DNA from: GCA-1730015 sp964583825
Lineage (GTDB): Bacteria; Pseudomonadota; Gammaproteobacteria; Granulosicoccales; Granulosicoccaceae
Length of the DNA: 64,000 bases
Direction of reading: 5' to 3'
Assembly (NCBI GenBank): GCA_964583825.1
Contig: CAZOXM010000006.1
Span: forward strand, 15,302 to 79,301
Under the pieces are notes generated by a model. It did no database searches. It saw only the letters and a list, made by a program, of their open reading frames with translations, and was not told the DNA's origin. The position numbers were made by a program, and so were the translations under genes. This document shows positions 17,859 to 26,710 of this stretch, piece after piece; position 1 is the stretch's first letter, and every line of letters begins with the position of its first letter.

Positions 17859-19304
17859 TTAAGCGCGGGCCTCCTGCCAGTGTGACTCGGACAGACTCGA
17901 CGGCCGCGGCAATGTCTGTTGCGCACGGGCAAGGTCCTTGATTTTTTGTAGCATTGGCGCAGGAGGTTGACAAAGCTGACGTGTCTCTACCGACCCGTGA
18001 GCGAGTAACTGATTGCAGGTGCAAAGCAAATCCTCACCACGCTGTACCTCGTGGTACAAACGCAACGACTCATCCGCAGCACCTAACACCTGAGTGCGTA
18101 CCGTGAGTGCATCGGCAGCCTGCGCAGCCAGCAAATAGGAGAAGTTATTTTCCAGCGTGATAAATGTATAACCGGTGTCGACATAGTGCGCATTAACACC
18201 AACCATGGCCAGCACCGTTGCACTCGCGTCACTGATCACCTGTCCGTAGTGGCTTTCTTTCATGGTTCCGCGTTCATCAGTCCAGTCGACAGGTACCACT
18301 CGTGCATTGGTCATCAGCGGCTGGTCGATAGCACAAGGCAATGGTGGCTTTTTTGCCTCATCATCCGACTTCAGTATCGCACCGGCTCCCTGATTGCGCT
18401 GTTTCAGCGCGCGCATGATGGCGACCAGGTTGTCATCTCGAATACGCTCCAGCTCTCTTATAGTGTACTGTCCTGACTGATCGTCCGACTGGCTGGCAAT
18501 CTGATCAATCAGCTCTTCGGTCAATTCAGGCACATCCATAAGTTTCGTCCAGGGCCACGACAGGCACGGGCCGAACTGTTCGATAAAATGCTTCATACCG
18601 GCCTCACCACCGGCGATCCGATACGTTTCAAACAACCCCATCTGTGCCCAGCGCAAACCGAAACCGTAGCGGATCGCATCGTCTATCTCGCTGGTGGTGG
18701 CAATACCATCCTTAATCAACCACAAGCCCTCGCGCCAGACCGCTTCCAGAAAACGATCGGCAATATGTGCGTCGATTTCGCGGCGAACGACCAGCGGTGC
18801 CATGCCCAGTGATTTCAGTATTCCACTGGCGCGTTCAGTGGTATCGGTATCACCAACCAATTCAATCAGCGGCAGCAGGTAAACCGGGTTAAACGGATGG
18901 GCTACCAGAATTTGTTGCGGATGCAATGCATCACGCTGCAGTTCAGAGGGTTTAAAACCCGATGTCGACGAGGCAAGCAGCGCCTCTTTGCGACAATGGC
19001 GCTGAATGTCCCTGAAGACACTGTGTTTGATGTCAAGGCGTTCAGGCACACTTTCCTGTATCCAGTCCGCCTCTGTCACGGCGTCCGCAATGGCATCGGT
19101 AAACAGCAATCGTCCTTCATTCAACACGCGGTGATCAGTCAGTGCCGGTAGTGAACGACGCGCGTTGTCCAGCACTTCACCGATTTTGCGCTCTGCCTGC
19201 GGATCGGGATCACATACAACAACGTTCCAGCCGTTTAACAGGAACCGCGCGGCCCACCCGCCACCGATAACGCCGCCACCGATAATCGCAGCTGTGCCGG
19301 TCAT
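17859..19304 (-). CDS. L-carnitine 3-dehydrogenase fused to betainyl-CoA thioesterase-like domain
   Basis: 481 residues. The N-terminal ~310 residues are a 3-hydroxyacyl-CoA dehydrogenase-type Rossmann enzyme: GGGVIGGGWAARF at the NAD site, SSTSGFKPSEL, VAHPFNPVYLLPLIELVGD with the catalytic His, and DRFLEAVWREGLWL. This is the carnitine dehydrogenase subfamily, which oxidises L-carnitine to 3-dehydrocarnitine with NAD. The C-terminal ~130 residues (from VDWTDERGTMKES) form a hot-dog thioesterase domain, as in fused carnitine dehydrogenase/thioesterases that release glycine betaine from betainyl-CoA. Its start overlaps the BKACE stop by 4 bp, which supports a shared pathway. Confidence 0.9.
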   Translation of the reverse strand: MTGTAAIIGGGVIGGGWAARFLLNGWNVVVCDPDPQAERKIGEVLDNARRSLPALTDHRVLNEGRLLFTDAIADAVTEADWIQESVPERLDIKHSVFRDIQRHCRKEALLASSTSGFKPSELQRDALHPQQILVAHPFNPVYLLPLIELVGDTDTTERASGILKSLGMAPLVVRREIDAHIADRFLEAVWREGLWLIKDGIATTSEIDDAIRYGFGLRWAQMGLFETYRIAGGEAGMKHFIEQFGPCLSWPWTKLMDVPELTEELIDQIASQSDDQSGQYTIRELERIRDDNLVAIMRALKQRNQGAGAILKSDDEAKKPPLPCAIDQPLMTNARVVPVDWTDERGTMKESHYGQVISDASATVLAMVGVNAHYVDTGYTFITLENNFSYLLAAQAADALTVRTQVLGAADESLRLYHEVQRGEDLLCTCNQLLAHGSVETRQLCQPPAPMLQKIKDLARAQQTLPRPSSLSESHWQEARA

Positions 19305-20215
19305 GACTGCGGTGCGCGCTTTGTCAGGTTGAGTCGCTCGCGCACCGCCTGCGGGCCGATAACGCTGCTCCCCATGTGTTCAATGATGGAAACAGCATTG
19401 CCTACCAGCTGTGCGTTGGTAGCCAGGTTACCTTTGCCAAGCATCAGGTTATCTTCCAGACCGACGCGCACGTTGCCACCGGCCAGTACCGCTGCGGCGA
19501 CATACGGCATCTGGTTTCTGCCGAGCGAAAATGCCGACCAGACCCAGTTCGACGGCACATTGTTTACCATGGCCATAAAGGTGTTCAGGTCATCCGGTGC
19601 ACCCCAGGGCACACCCATGCAAAGCTGTACCAGTGCGTCATCTGCCAGTACGCCCTCTTCTACCAGTTGTCTGGCAAACCACAGATGCCCCGTATCGAAG
19701 GCTTCAATTTCAGGCTTTACCCGAAAGCCGGTCATCATGCTGCCCATCGCGCGCAACATACCCGGTGTATTCGTCATTACGTAGTCCGCTTCGGCAAAAT
19801 TCATGGTGCCGCAGTCCAGGGTGCATATCTCGGGCAGACATTGTCTTATATGTTCCACACGTTCCGCCGCACCGGCCATATCGGTGCCCTGTTCGCTAAC
19901 CGGCAGCGGTGCTTCAGTGGACCCGAACACCAGATCCCCCCCCATACCGGCAGTCAGGTTTAATACAACATCCACCTCGGACGACCGTATTCGATCAGTG
20001 ACTTCGCGATAATAGGCAATGTCGCGCGAGGGCACACCGGTATCCGGCTCTCGAACATGGCAGTGAACCACTGCCGCGCCGGCGCGGGCGGCTTCTATTG
20101 CAGAATTTGCAATTTGCTCAGGTGAGCGCGGTACATGCGCAGAGCGGTCCTGTGTCGAACCCGATCCGGTCACCGCACAGGTAATAAATACTTCACGATT
20201 CATTGCAAGTGGCAT
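19301..20215 (-). CDS. BKACE-family 3-dehydrocarnitine cleavage enzyme
   Basis: 304 residues of the beta-keto acid cleavage (3-keto-5-aminohexanoate cleavage, DUF849) family. The zinc-binding HCHVREPDTG is near residue 51, followed by VVLNLTAGMGGD, CTLDCGTMNF, PEIEAFDTGHLWFARQL and GNVRVGLEDNLMLGKG. Members in carnitine operons condense 3-dehydrocarnitine with acetyl-CoA to give betainyl-CoA and acetoacetate. The ATG at 20215 has an excellent AAGGAG ribosome-binding site 7-8 nt upstream. It is the first gene of a minus-strand operon extending to 14586; a 12-bp palindrome lies 45-55 bp upstream of the start. Confidence 0.9.
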   Translation of the reverse strand: MPLAMNREVFITCAVTGSGSTQDRSAHVPRSPEQIANSAIEAARAGAAVVHCHVREPDTGVPSRDIAYYREVTDRIRSSEVDVVLNLTAGMGGDLVFGSTEAPLPVSEQGTDMAGAAERVEHIRQCLPEICTLDCGTMNFAEADYVMTNTPGMLRAMGSMMTGFRVKPEIEAFDTGHLWFARQLVEEGVLADDALVQLCMGVPWGAPDDLNTFMAMVNNVPSNWVWSAFSLGRNQMPYVAAAVLAGGNVRVGLEDNLMLGKGNLATNAQLVGNAVSIIEHMGSSVIGPQAVRERLNLTKRAPQS

Positions 20216-20258
20216 TCGCGCTCTCCTTTCTCGCGGCTATTGTGAGGCAGCGGTTAGC

Positions 20259-20270
20259 TGCCATATGGCA
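20259..20270. promoter_or_regulatory. Palindrome upstream of the carnitine operon (candidate operator)
   Basis: TGCCATATGGCA is a perfect 12-bp palindrome about 45 bp before the BKACE start codon, in the 164-bp gap to the chromate transporter gene. Its position suits a repressor or activator site for the carnitine operon. No regulator gene is adjacent, and the match to any known factor is not tested. Confidence 0.35.
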
Positions 20271-20379
20271 AATTGCGAATCAATGTTGTCTTGCGGCGAA
20301 GTATTCGATCCGCAGCGAGCACACTCGACCGATCAAACGATAAGCCGAACGGGTTTAATGGCACGCCGGGTTAGGATTA

Positions 20380-21654
20380 TCAGATAAACGTGCTGCTCAG
20401 TAACCCGGCGGCACCGAGCACCGCAAGGACTGAGACAACATGCCAGTGACGCACCAAAAGCAAAAATGCGGCGAGCAGCGTCAATGCGGCGACGATCACA
20501 TTAAAGCTCCCGGGCTCCGGTGTCCACAGGGTCACGATGCCAACGCGGACAGGGTCTACTTCTCTAAAAAGGACATGTAGTGCAAACCACAGTGACAAAT
20601 TAATCATCACGCCAAGCACGGCGGCTGTGATCGCATCCAGCGCCCCTTTTAGTCTGGGGTGGGCAGACACCCATTCGATAAAAGGCGCACCCAGGAAAAT
20701 CCAGATAAAGCAGGGCACGAAAGTAACCCAGAGCACAATGGCGGCCGCCGCCACTGCAAGCTCTGCCCCTCCCTGATGGTAGGCGGCGACGAACGCAACA
20801 AATTCGGTCACCAGTATCAGGGGCCCCGGCGTGGTTTCCGCCAGACCCAGCGCATCCATCATTTCTCCGCTGCTCAGCCATTGATGTTGCAGGACGACGT
20901 CCTGAGCCATGTAGGCAAGTACCGCATACGCGCCACCAAAAGTCACCACGGCCAGTCTGGAAAAGAACAGGGCCAGACTGGTGAGCAGTTCGTGACCGGC
21001 CATCCATAGCAGCACCACCGGCAGCCACCAGCAAAGCAGCCCTGCCAGTAAAGTGATCACTGACCCTTTCAATTCATCGGCACTGAGGGTCAGTGCGGTG
21101 CCTTGCGACTGTGCGGTACGGAAATAACCGTAGCAGGCAAAGCACAGTAAAATAAGGGGAAACGATAGCTGCAGAAAGAAAATACCGACAAACGCGGCCA
21201 CCGTAATAAGCAGTGACTCTCTTGATACGGAAGTACGGCGATATAAGCGGATGAGTGCTTCTACCACAATGACAAGTACAGCTGCCTTGATGCCGACAAA
21301 CAGTGCATTCAGCCACGGCACATCACCGAAACGCATGTAGATAAAGGCAAGCGCCAGAATCAACAACGCACCGGGAATAACAAACAAGGCGCCCGCCACT
21401 AATCCACCACGGATACCGAACAGGCGCCAGCCGCTATAAGTTGCGAGCTGCATTGCCTCCGGACCGGGGAGCAACATGCAAAAGCTCAGACCACTGAGAA
21501 ATCGTTTTTCACTCAACCATGAACGCTGTTGCACCAGCTCTCGATGCATCAGCGCGATTTGAGCAGCCGGCCCGCCAAACGACAACAACCCGATTTTAAG
21601 CCATACCAGGGTAGCCTCGGCCAGACGTGGTGACCTCTCCTTGTTTTGACTCAT
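20380..21654 (-). CDS. chrA: Chromate efflux transporter ChrA (CHR family)
   Basis: 424 residues with about twelve membrane segments in two homologous CHR halves. The N-terminal half has LKIGLLSFGGPAAQIALMH and FCMLLPGPEAMQLATYSGW; the C-terminal half has AVVTFGGAYAVLAYMAQ and LGLAETTPGPLILVTEFVAF. The FGGP/FGGA and PGPE/TPGP pairs are the hallmark of the long-chain CHR family. These proteins expel chromate across the inner membrane. The start overlaps the stop of the upstream ChrB-like gene by 4 bp, so the two form a coupled chromate-resistance operon. Confidence 0.92.
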   Translation of the reverse strand: MSQNKERSPRLAEATLVWLKIGLLSFGGPAAQIALMHRELVQQRSWLSEKRFLSGLSFCMLLPGPEAMQLATYSGWRLFGIRGGLVAGALFVIPGALLILALAFIYMRFGDVPWLNALFVGIKAAVLVIVVEALIRLYRRTSVSRESLLITVAAFVGIFFLQLSFPLILLCFACYGYFRTAQSQGTALTLSADELKGSVITLLAGLLCWWLPVVLLWMAGHELLTSLALFFSRLAVVTFGGAYAVLAYMAQDVVLQHQWLSSGEMMDALGLAETTPGPLILVTEFVAFVAAYHQGGAELAVAAAAIVLWVTFVPCFIWIFLGAPFIEWVSAHPRLKGALDAITAAVLGVMINLSLWFALHVLFREVDPVRVGIVTLWTPEPGSFNVIVAALTLLAAFLLLVRHWHVVSVLAVLGAAGLLSSTFI

Positions 21655-22475
21655 GGTTCACGCCGACCCGGCGCTTTGTAGTCCGTGCTGTTGTGTGATT
21701 CATCCGTCGCATCCCGTGCCCATAGATACAGGGCATCGTAAATCAGCAACCCGGCGTCGAGCTGTTCGAGGTCATCTCGATACATACGCGACAGGCCTAG
21801 CGACACCGCGTGCAGACCGGCCGCGATTTCGTCGAGTTCGTGGCGGTTTGTATCAGCCGCACGAACTGCATTGGCAATTCTGGACAGTGGCTCACTGTGC
21901 AGATCAAAGTGGGTGAGCATGGCATCAAAGGTACACTGCTGCCCGCGATGTCCGAGCACTACATCGTCGACATCAAAGGGGGTTGCTGCAAAGCGTGCTG
22001 CCACGGCTTTCACCTGGGACCCGGATACAAACAAAAAGCGCGCATGCTTGTCGACAAAGCGTCTGATTAACCACGGACAGGCAATGCGGTCTATTTTCGG
22101 GCGGGAGCGGGTCACCCAAAGGGTCGCGTTACCCGCAGACGTTGGTGGAATAGACTCGTGGCGTACCCGTACCGCCGACTCCTGCTGCCACGCCTGCATC
22201 CCGCCTTTCAGGTGTTCTGCGGCCACACCGCCGGCACGAAGTATCGCCGCTGCTCCCTCACTCAACTTCATGCCTTTCTGGCAAACCACGACGACATGGC
22301 AATCAACAAGATCGGCGACAAGCTCGTGAATGAGATCATGCGCACAGCGGATCGCAGTCGGGATGACATATGGAAATTCGTTGAAGTCTGCGTCGAGGCA
22401 GACGTCGATAATGACGGGCGCAGACGGTGTACCAACCAGGCGCTGGAGCTGGGTGACAGTGATTTGTGTGTTCAT
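21651..22475 (-). CDS. Rhodanese domain fused to ChrB C-terminal domain
   Basis: 274 residues. Residues ~5-105 form a rhodanese domain with the catalytic Cys in VVCQKGMKLSEGAA and the closing GGMQAWQQE. Residues ~125-265 match the C-terminal domain of chromate resistance protein ChrB: WVTRSRPKIDRIACPWLIRRF, FVSGSQVKAV, PFDVDDVVLGHRGQQCTFD and LYDALYLW near the end. Classical ChrB has a different N-terminal domain, so here a rhodanese takes its place. Coupling with chrA supports a chromate or oxyanion detoxification role; whether it regulates is unknown. Confidence 0.85.
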   Translation of the reverse strand: MNTQITVTQLQRLVGTPSAPVIIDVCLDADFNEFPYVIPTAIRCAHDLIHELVADLVDCHVVVVCQKGMKLSEGAAAILRAGGVAAEHLKGGMQAWQQESAVRVRHESIPPTSAGNATLWVTRSRPKIDRIACPWLIRRFVDKHARFLFVSGSQVKAVAARFAATPFDVDDVVLGHRGQQCTFDAMLTHFDLHSEPLSRIANAVRAADTNRHELDEIAAGLHAVSLGLSRMYRDDLEQLDAGLLIYDALYLWARDATDESHNSTDYKAPGRREP

Positions 22476-22630
22476 GAGGTTGCATCCTGTTTACCGTGCA
22501 GAGCGGCAATGCCGCTGATGAGTAACGTTGGATGCGAAACTTGAGCTGCCGCCTCACGGGGTATTCGCGCTCCCCATCACCGCAGGTTCGCAAAATTATC
22601 AGGAATCGTCAATCTATGGGGGCCACAAAG

Positions 22631-22659
22631 ACAAACAGCCGGCGATGCCGGCTGTTTGT
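22631..22659 (-). terminator. Rho-independent terminator of the GH12-like gene
   Basis: A perfect 13-bp stem with a 3-nt loop (arms 22631-22643 and 22647-22659, core CAGCCGGC/GCCGGCTG). Read on the minus strand it starts about 60 bp after the GH12-like stop at 22720 and runs into a T-rich stretch (TTTGTCTTTG). It could also insulate the divergent chromate operon start at 22475. Confidence 0.8.
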
Positions 22660-22719
22660 TGGAGTACTGCTACTTCACATACTGCTCACGGTCATAGTGT
22701 ATGAAACCGGAAGAAACGG

Positions 22720-24132
22720 CTAGCGTCGCTGGGTAATGGTCCAGTCATAGATATCGAGGTTACCCGCACCCCAGAAAATCTCGGTACCGACTATGATATT
22801 CGCGATACACCAATCATCATCCATTGGCTCGGAATTGCTCTGTGCACCGAACTTCTCCTTGACACGGTATGCATAGGTCTTGGCCCAGTCGGTAAAGTCG
22901 TTCCAGTAAATGGTGCCGCTGTTGGTCGGATTTTGCGCCACGAACGCCACATATCGAGGATCAGAAGCCTTCGTGTACACCTTGTAGGCATCACCGCGGA
23001 TATCCAGATTAGTCACGAAATTTCCAGGGCCAGCGGGCAGCCGCTCAGCGCCCGCATCCAGCCATACCATCACTTCGTACGTGTGGTTCGAACCACCCGT
23101 TCTTGTCACGATATCTTCAGAGCACTGCCCGTTTTCATCCGCATTGTAGAAGAACGACTCAATCGCCACGTTGCGCTCACCGGAAATAAGGGTGCCATTG
23201 GGGAAACGCGGGTTGTTTGACGCATTCACCACTCGCTCCTCGCCGTACTGCGGTCCGTCGTACGAATAATCGATAGAGATATTCGGCATGTCGCCAAAAC
23301 GGACAGGAAAACCAGTCTGCGACGGTGGTGCGCTCGTGCGGAACTCATCTTTTACGCCATAGATAAGCTCGGGGTAGGAGCGCACATAAAAGTCGCCAGA
23401 CGCGTTGGGGTTGCCGTTAATGCCAGTGCGCCCCGGCCCCCAGTCGTAGTTCCAGCCAGCCAGCGCGCCATTGGTACCAGTATAGATGCACTGCTCCCAT
23501 TCGTACCCTTCGAATGCTCTCCAGGGGCGCCACGCGTTGTTGTGCAGGATGAAATCGCCCACGTAAATGTTGGAGAAGTTGTTCTGCTCAGACAGTGTGG
23601 TGCAAATGGTCTCAGAGTTACCTGAGCTCAGTGTCGACTGGTAGATTATGTCTCCACCGACCGAGTCCGACTGGAATGAACCGCCGTTCGAGGTGGTTGT
23701 ATTTGTATTGTCGCTATCATCCGGGGTGTCACCACCGTCATCGCCCTGCCCGCCGTCTGAAGAGGAACTGCCAGCATCATCACTGATCTGCCCCCCGTCT
23801 GAAGAAGAGCTGCCTGCATCGTCACTGATCTGGCCGCCATCAGAAGTTGCGCTGCCGGCATCGTCGTCAATGCCCTTATCGTCCTCGACCATGTTGTCAC
23901 CGGAAAAATCCGTGTCGGTTTTTTCATCTCCTTTGTCGTCGCCAGTGCCTGCACCGGAGTTTCCACTGTCGGCGCCAGAGGCGTCTGACCCTTCGGTGCC
24001 GGGCACGACAACAGTGGTCTGATCATCGGCCTGTTGTCCGGTCGCTCCGCCGGGCGTCGCGGTTAGATCTGATTCACTGTTGCACGCACTGAGTGCGACA
24101 ACAATCAAACTTGCTAGTAGTGTTTTCTGCAT
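22720..24132 (-). CDS. Secreted lipoprotein with GH12-like endoglucanase domain
   Basis: 470 residues from the ATG at 24132, preceded by AAGGA at 7 nt. The signal peptide is MQKTLLASLIVVALSA followed by Cys (lipobox LSAC). A long acidic linker of Ser, Asp and Gly, residues ~20-145, contains a 14-residue tandem repeat. The C-terminal ~310 residues match glycoside hydrolase family 12: a W-rich N-terminus, YPELIYGVKDE, SIDYSY, EVMVWLD with the probable nucleophile Glu, and IIVGTEIFWGAGNLDI with the probable acid/base Glu. GH12 enzymes cleave beta-1,4-glucan or xyloglucan. The linker would hold the domain away from the outer membrane. Activity is inferred from motifs. Confidence 0.78.
   Translation of the reverse strand: MQKTLLASLIVVALSACNSESDLTATPGGATGQQADDQTTVVVPGTEGSDASGADSGNSGAGTGDDKGDEKTDTDFSGDNMVEDDKGIDDDAGSATSDGGQISDDAGSSSSDGGQISDDAGSSSSDGGQGDDGGDTPDDSDNTNTTTSNGGSFQSDSVGGDIIYQSTLSSGNSETICTTLSEQNNFSNIYVGDFILHNNAWRPWRAFEGYEWEQCIYTGTNGALAGWNYDWGPGRTGINGNPNASGDFYVRSYPELIYGVKDEFRTSAPPSQTGFPVRFGDMPNISIDYSYDGPQYGEERVVNASNNPRFPNGTLISGERNVAIESFFYNADENGQCSEDIVTRTGGSNHTYEVMVWLDAGAERLPAGPGNFVTNLDIRGDAYKVYTKASDPRYVAFVAQNPTNSGTIYWNDFTDWAKTYAYRVKEKFGAQSNSEPMDDDWCIANIIVGTEIFWGAGNLDIYDWTITQRR
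23746..23865 (-). repeat. 42-bp tandem repeat coding an acidic linker
   Basis: About 2.9 copies of a 42-bp unit inside the GH12-like gene, encoding DDAGSxxSDGGQIS (14 residues) three times with minor changes. The low-complexity, acidic, Ser/Gly-rich composition suits a flexible surface linker. Copy number could vary between strains by slippage. Confidence 0.85.
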
Positions 24133-24661
24133 GGGGGATCCTTTAAACACGAATAATACTGGAACTGGTGGTAGACAACGACTGCGCGTCTTACGTCTAT
24201 TGATGGCTTCAGTATGTCACCATAATGTTTCGCTTTCTGTGCCGTGTGTACAGTAAATGAAACATCAATTGGAAATCTGCTGCCGCTAACCTCGACTCTA
24301 CAAAGGCCTACGACCGTGAGATGAGAAATGGTTCATTGTCCAAACAATCATTTGCCATTACGCAATAGTTGGCAGATGCCAACATTACAATTTACCGCCC
24401 TGAAGCAGGCACTGCCGGACGAGGCTCTCCTCGTGCGCGCATCGTATACCGCATATGATAATCCGCGCAGGTCGCTATATTGTTAAAATTTTACAGCAAT
24501 TTCCCTTTCCAGACCATCCCGGGCGGACAGATATCGCACCGGGACAGCATGGCAGTGGCCGGAACCCGACCACATCGCCGCTGGATTGGTGGCAGACTTG
24601 CACTGCATGCTCTCTTACGATTCAACGTGGCTGGTCCGCGTTTCTCCCGAGGAATCTGTTG
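24133..24661. other. Divergent 529-bp intergenic region with a palindrome
   Basis: This separates the GH12-like lipoprotein gene (minus) from the DmdC-type dehydrogenase gene (plus) and must carry both promoters. No gene is seen in it. GTTGGCA-GA-TGCCAAC at 24368-24383 is a perfect inverted repeat with a 2-bp centre, a likely operator. Plus-strand frames upstream of 24662 lack family similarity. Confidence 0.5.
24368..24383. promoter_or_regulatory. 16-bp inverted repeat, candidate operator
   Basis: Arms GTTGGCA and TGCCAAC are perfectly complementary around GA. The site lies 236 bp before the GH12-like start and 279 bp before the dehydrogenase start, in the only long divergent intergenic region of the window. 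The binding factor is unknown. Confidence 0.35.
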
Positions 24662-26619
24662 ATGTCAAACCTGAAAATCCCGATTCGTGACATGCGCTTT
24701 TCGCTACAGGAAGTATTTGATTACACAACCACGATCAGCAGGATCGGTGGCTTCGAGGAACTGGGCGATGATCTGCTGGACGCTATCCTCGATGAAGCGG
24801 CCAAATTTGTTGAGCAGGAACTGGCTCCACTAAACCAAACCGGGGACCAGGCGGGCTGCCAGTGGGACGATGGCGTGGTTACTACTCCGGAAGGTTTCAA
24901 AGACGCCTACCAGAAATTCGTCGATGCGGGCTGGGCCGGCCTTTCCGCCGACCCGGCCTATGGCGGCCAGGGGCTTCCGCCGTCAATGTCCACCATCCTG
25001 AACGAGATGACCGGCACGGCGAACTGGGCGTGGGCAATGTACCCGGGTCTCAGCCACGGTGCGCATGCCACGATCACAGCCCACGGCAGCGATGCGCAGA
25101 AAGCAACTTATCTGGGCCGTCTGACCACCGGCGAATGGACCGGCACCATGTGTCTGACCGAGCCGCACTGCGGCACTGATCTGGGTTTGCTTCGAACACG
25201 GGCAGAAGCCAATGACGACGGCAGTTACGCGATTCACGGCACCAAGATTTTTATCTCAGCGGGTGAGCATGATCTGACCGAAAACATTGTCCACATTGTG
25301 CTGGCAAGGTTGCCCGACGCCCCGCAGGGCACCCGGGGCATTTCACTGTTCATAGTGCCGAAGAAGTTACCGGACAGCGCCGGAGATGCAGGCATCCGCA
25401 ACAACGTGCATTGCGGCTCTATCGAGCACAAGATGGGTATCCACGGAAACGCAACCTGTGTGTTGAATTTTGAAGGCGCTACCGGCTGGCTGATCGGACC
25501 CCCTAACCGCGGCCTCAATTGTATGTTCACATTCATGAATGTGGCACGACTGGGTACCGCTTTGCAGGGACTGGCCCATGCTGAAGCCGGCTTCCAGGCA
25601 TCACTCTCTTATGCGCGTGAACGTTTGCAGANNNNNNNNNNNNNNNNNNNNNNNNNNNNNNNNNNNNNNNNNNNNNNNNNNNNNNNNNNNNNNNNNNNNN
25701 NNNNNNNNNNNNNNNNNNNNNNNNNNNNNNNCATGCTGAAGCCGGCTTCCAGGCATCACTCTCTTATGCGCGTGAACGTTTGCAGATGCGGTCGAGCTCC
25801 GGACGCAAACATCCGGATAAGCCTGCTGACCCGATCATTGTGCACCCGGATGTCAGACGCATGCTGCTGACTCAGAAGGCCTTTGCTGAAGGTGGGCGCA
25901 TGCTGGTCCACTCACTCGCCATGGATGTCGACATCACTGAATCGAACGCCGACGATGACGCAAAAGGCAAGGCGGATCAGCGCCTCGCCCTGCTCACTCC
26001 GGTGGCGAAGGCGTTCCTTACAGAAACCGGTTTCGAATCCGCCAACCACGGGCTGCAGGTATTCGGTGGTCACGGATTTATCCGGGAATGGGGTATGGAA
26101 CAGAATGTTCGCGATTGCCGAATCTCCATGCTGTACGAAGGAACCACCGGGATTCAGGCTCTGGATCTGCTGGGTCGCAAAGTGGTGGGATCACAGGGTG
26201 GTCTGCTGCGCCAGTTCCTGCAGGAAGTGAACGACTTCTGCGCTGCCAATAAAGACAACCGCAAACTCGCCAATATGGTTGCCACGCTGGAGACGCACTG
26301 CAGTGAGTGGCAGACCATCACAACACAAATCACCATGCGGGCGATGTCAGACGCAGACGAAATCGGCGCTGCATCGGTCGACTACCTGATGTATTCCGGC
26401 TACGTGGTACTCGCCTACCTGTGGACTCGTGCAGCGGCCGCAGCACACGCTGCACTGGAGCAACCCGATTGCGCAGACGGTGAATTCTATGAAGCAAAAA
26501 TCGCGACTGCCGCATTCTACTTCGACAAACTGCTGCCACGTACGCGAGCACTGGTAGCCACGATGGATACCGGTGCAGATTCTCTAATGGCAATGGACGC
26601 TGACCATTTCAGCTTCTAA
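24662..26619 (+). CDS. DmdC-type acyl-CoA dehydrogenase (intact across an artefactual assembly gap)
   Basis: When the duplicated 55 bp at the gap are merged, residues ...RERLQ join directly to MRSSSGRK and the product is 600 residues, the normal length for the DmdC/phenylacyl-CoA dehydrogenase group. Motifs are MCLTEPHCGTDLG, GTKIFISAGEHD, VHCGSIEHKMGIHGN, FGGHGFIREWGMEQ and the terminal MLYEGTTGIQALDLLGRK. Family members oxidise 3-methylmercaptopropionyl-CoA (DMSP demethylation pathway) or medium-chain acyl-CoA; no dmdA, dmdB or dmdD is in the window, so the substrate is open. The ATG at 24662 follows GAGGAA. fadB begins 91 bp downstream on the same strand. Confidence 0.85.
25577..25786. other. 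100-N gap flanked by an identical 55-bp duplication (assembly artefact)
   Basis: Positions 25577-25631 and 25732-25786 are identical, and between them lie exactly 100 N. The same construction occurs at 49469-49678. Two contigs that overlap by 55 bp were joined by a fixed-length gap instead of being merged. Removing the Ns and one copy restores the dehydrogenase frame. Confidence 0.95.
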
Positions 26620-26710
26620 CCCGGTGCCGCATCCAGGCCGCCATAATTTACGACTTTTTCATTCGACTCTTTAGTTTGAGTTGAGTGTGGTATTACATCA
26701 GGAGAGTACG

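Noticed and set aside
22614..22723. A 35-residue hydrophobic small ORF on the plus strand
   Set aside because: It runs through the terminator hairpin and has no ribosome-binding site of note; the hydrophobic tail is probably chance.
24455..24661. Upstream in-frame extension of the DmdC-type dehydrogenase
   Set aside because: The extra 69 residues are not like the family N-terminus, and the ATG at 24662 has a good GAGGAA ribosome-binding site.
25577..25786. Possible biological direct repeat or disrupted dehydrogenase gene
   Set aside because: The identical length (55 bp) and the fixed 100-N spacer at both gaps, and the perfect frame on merging, indicate an assembly artefact.
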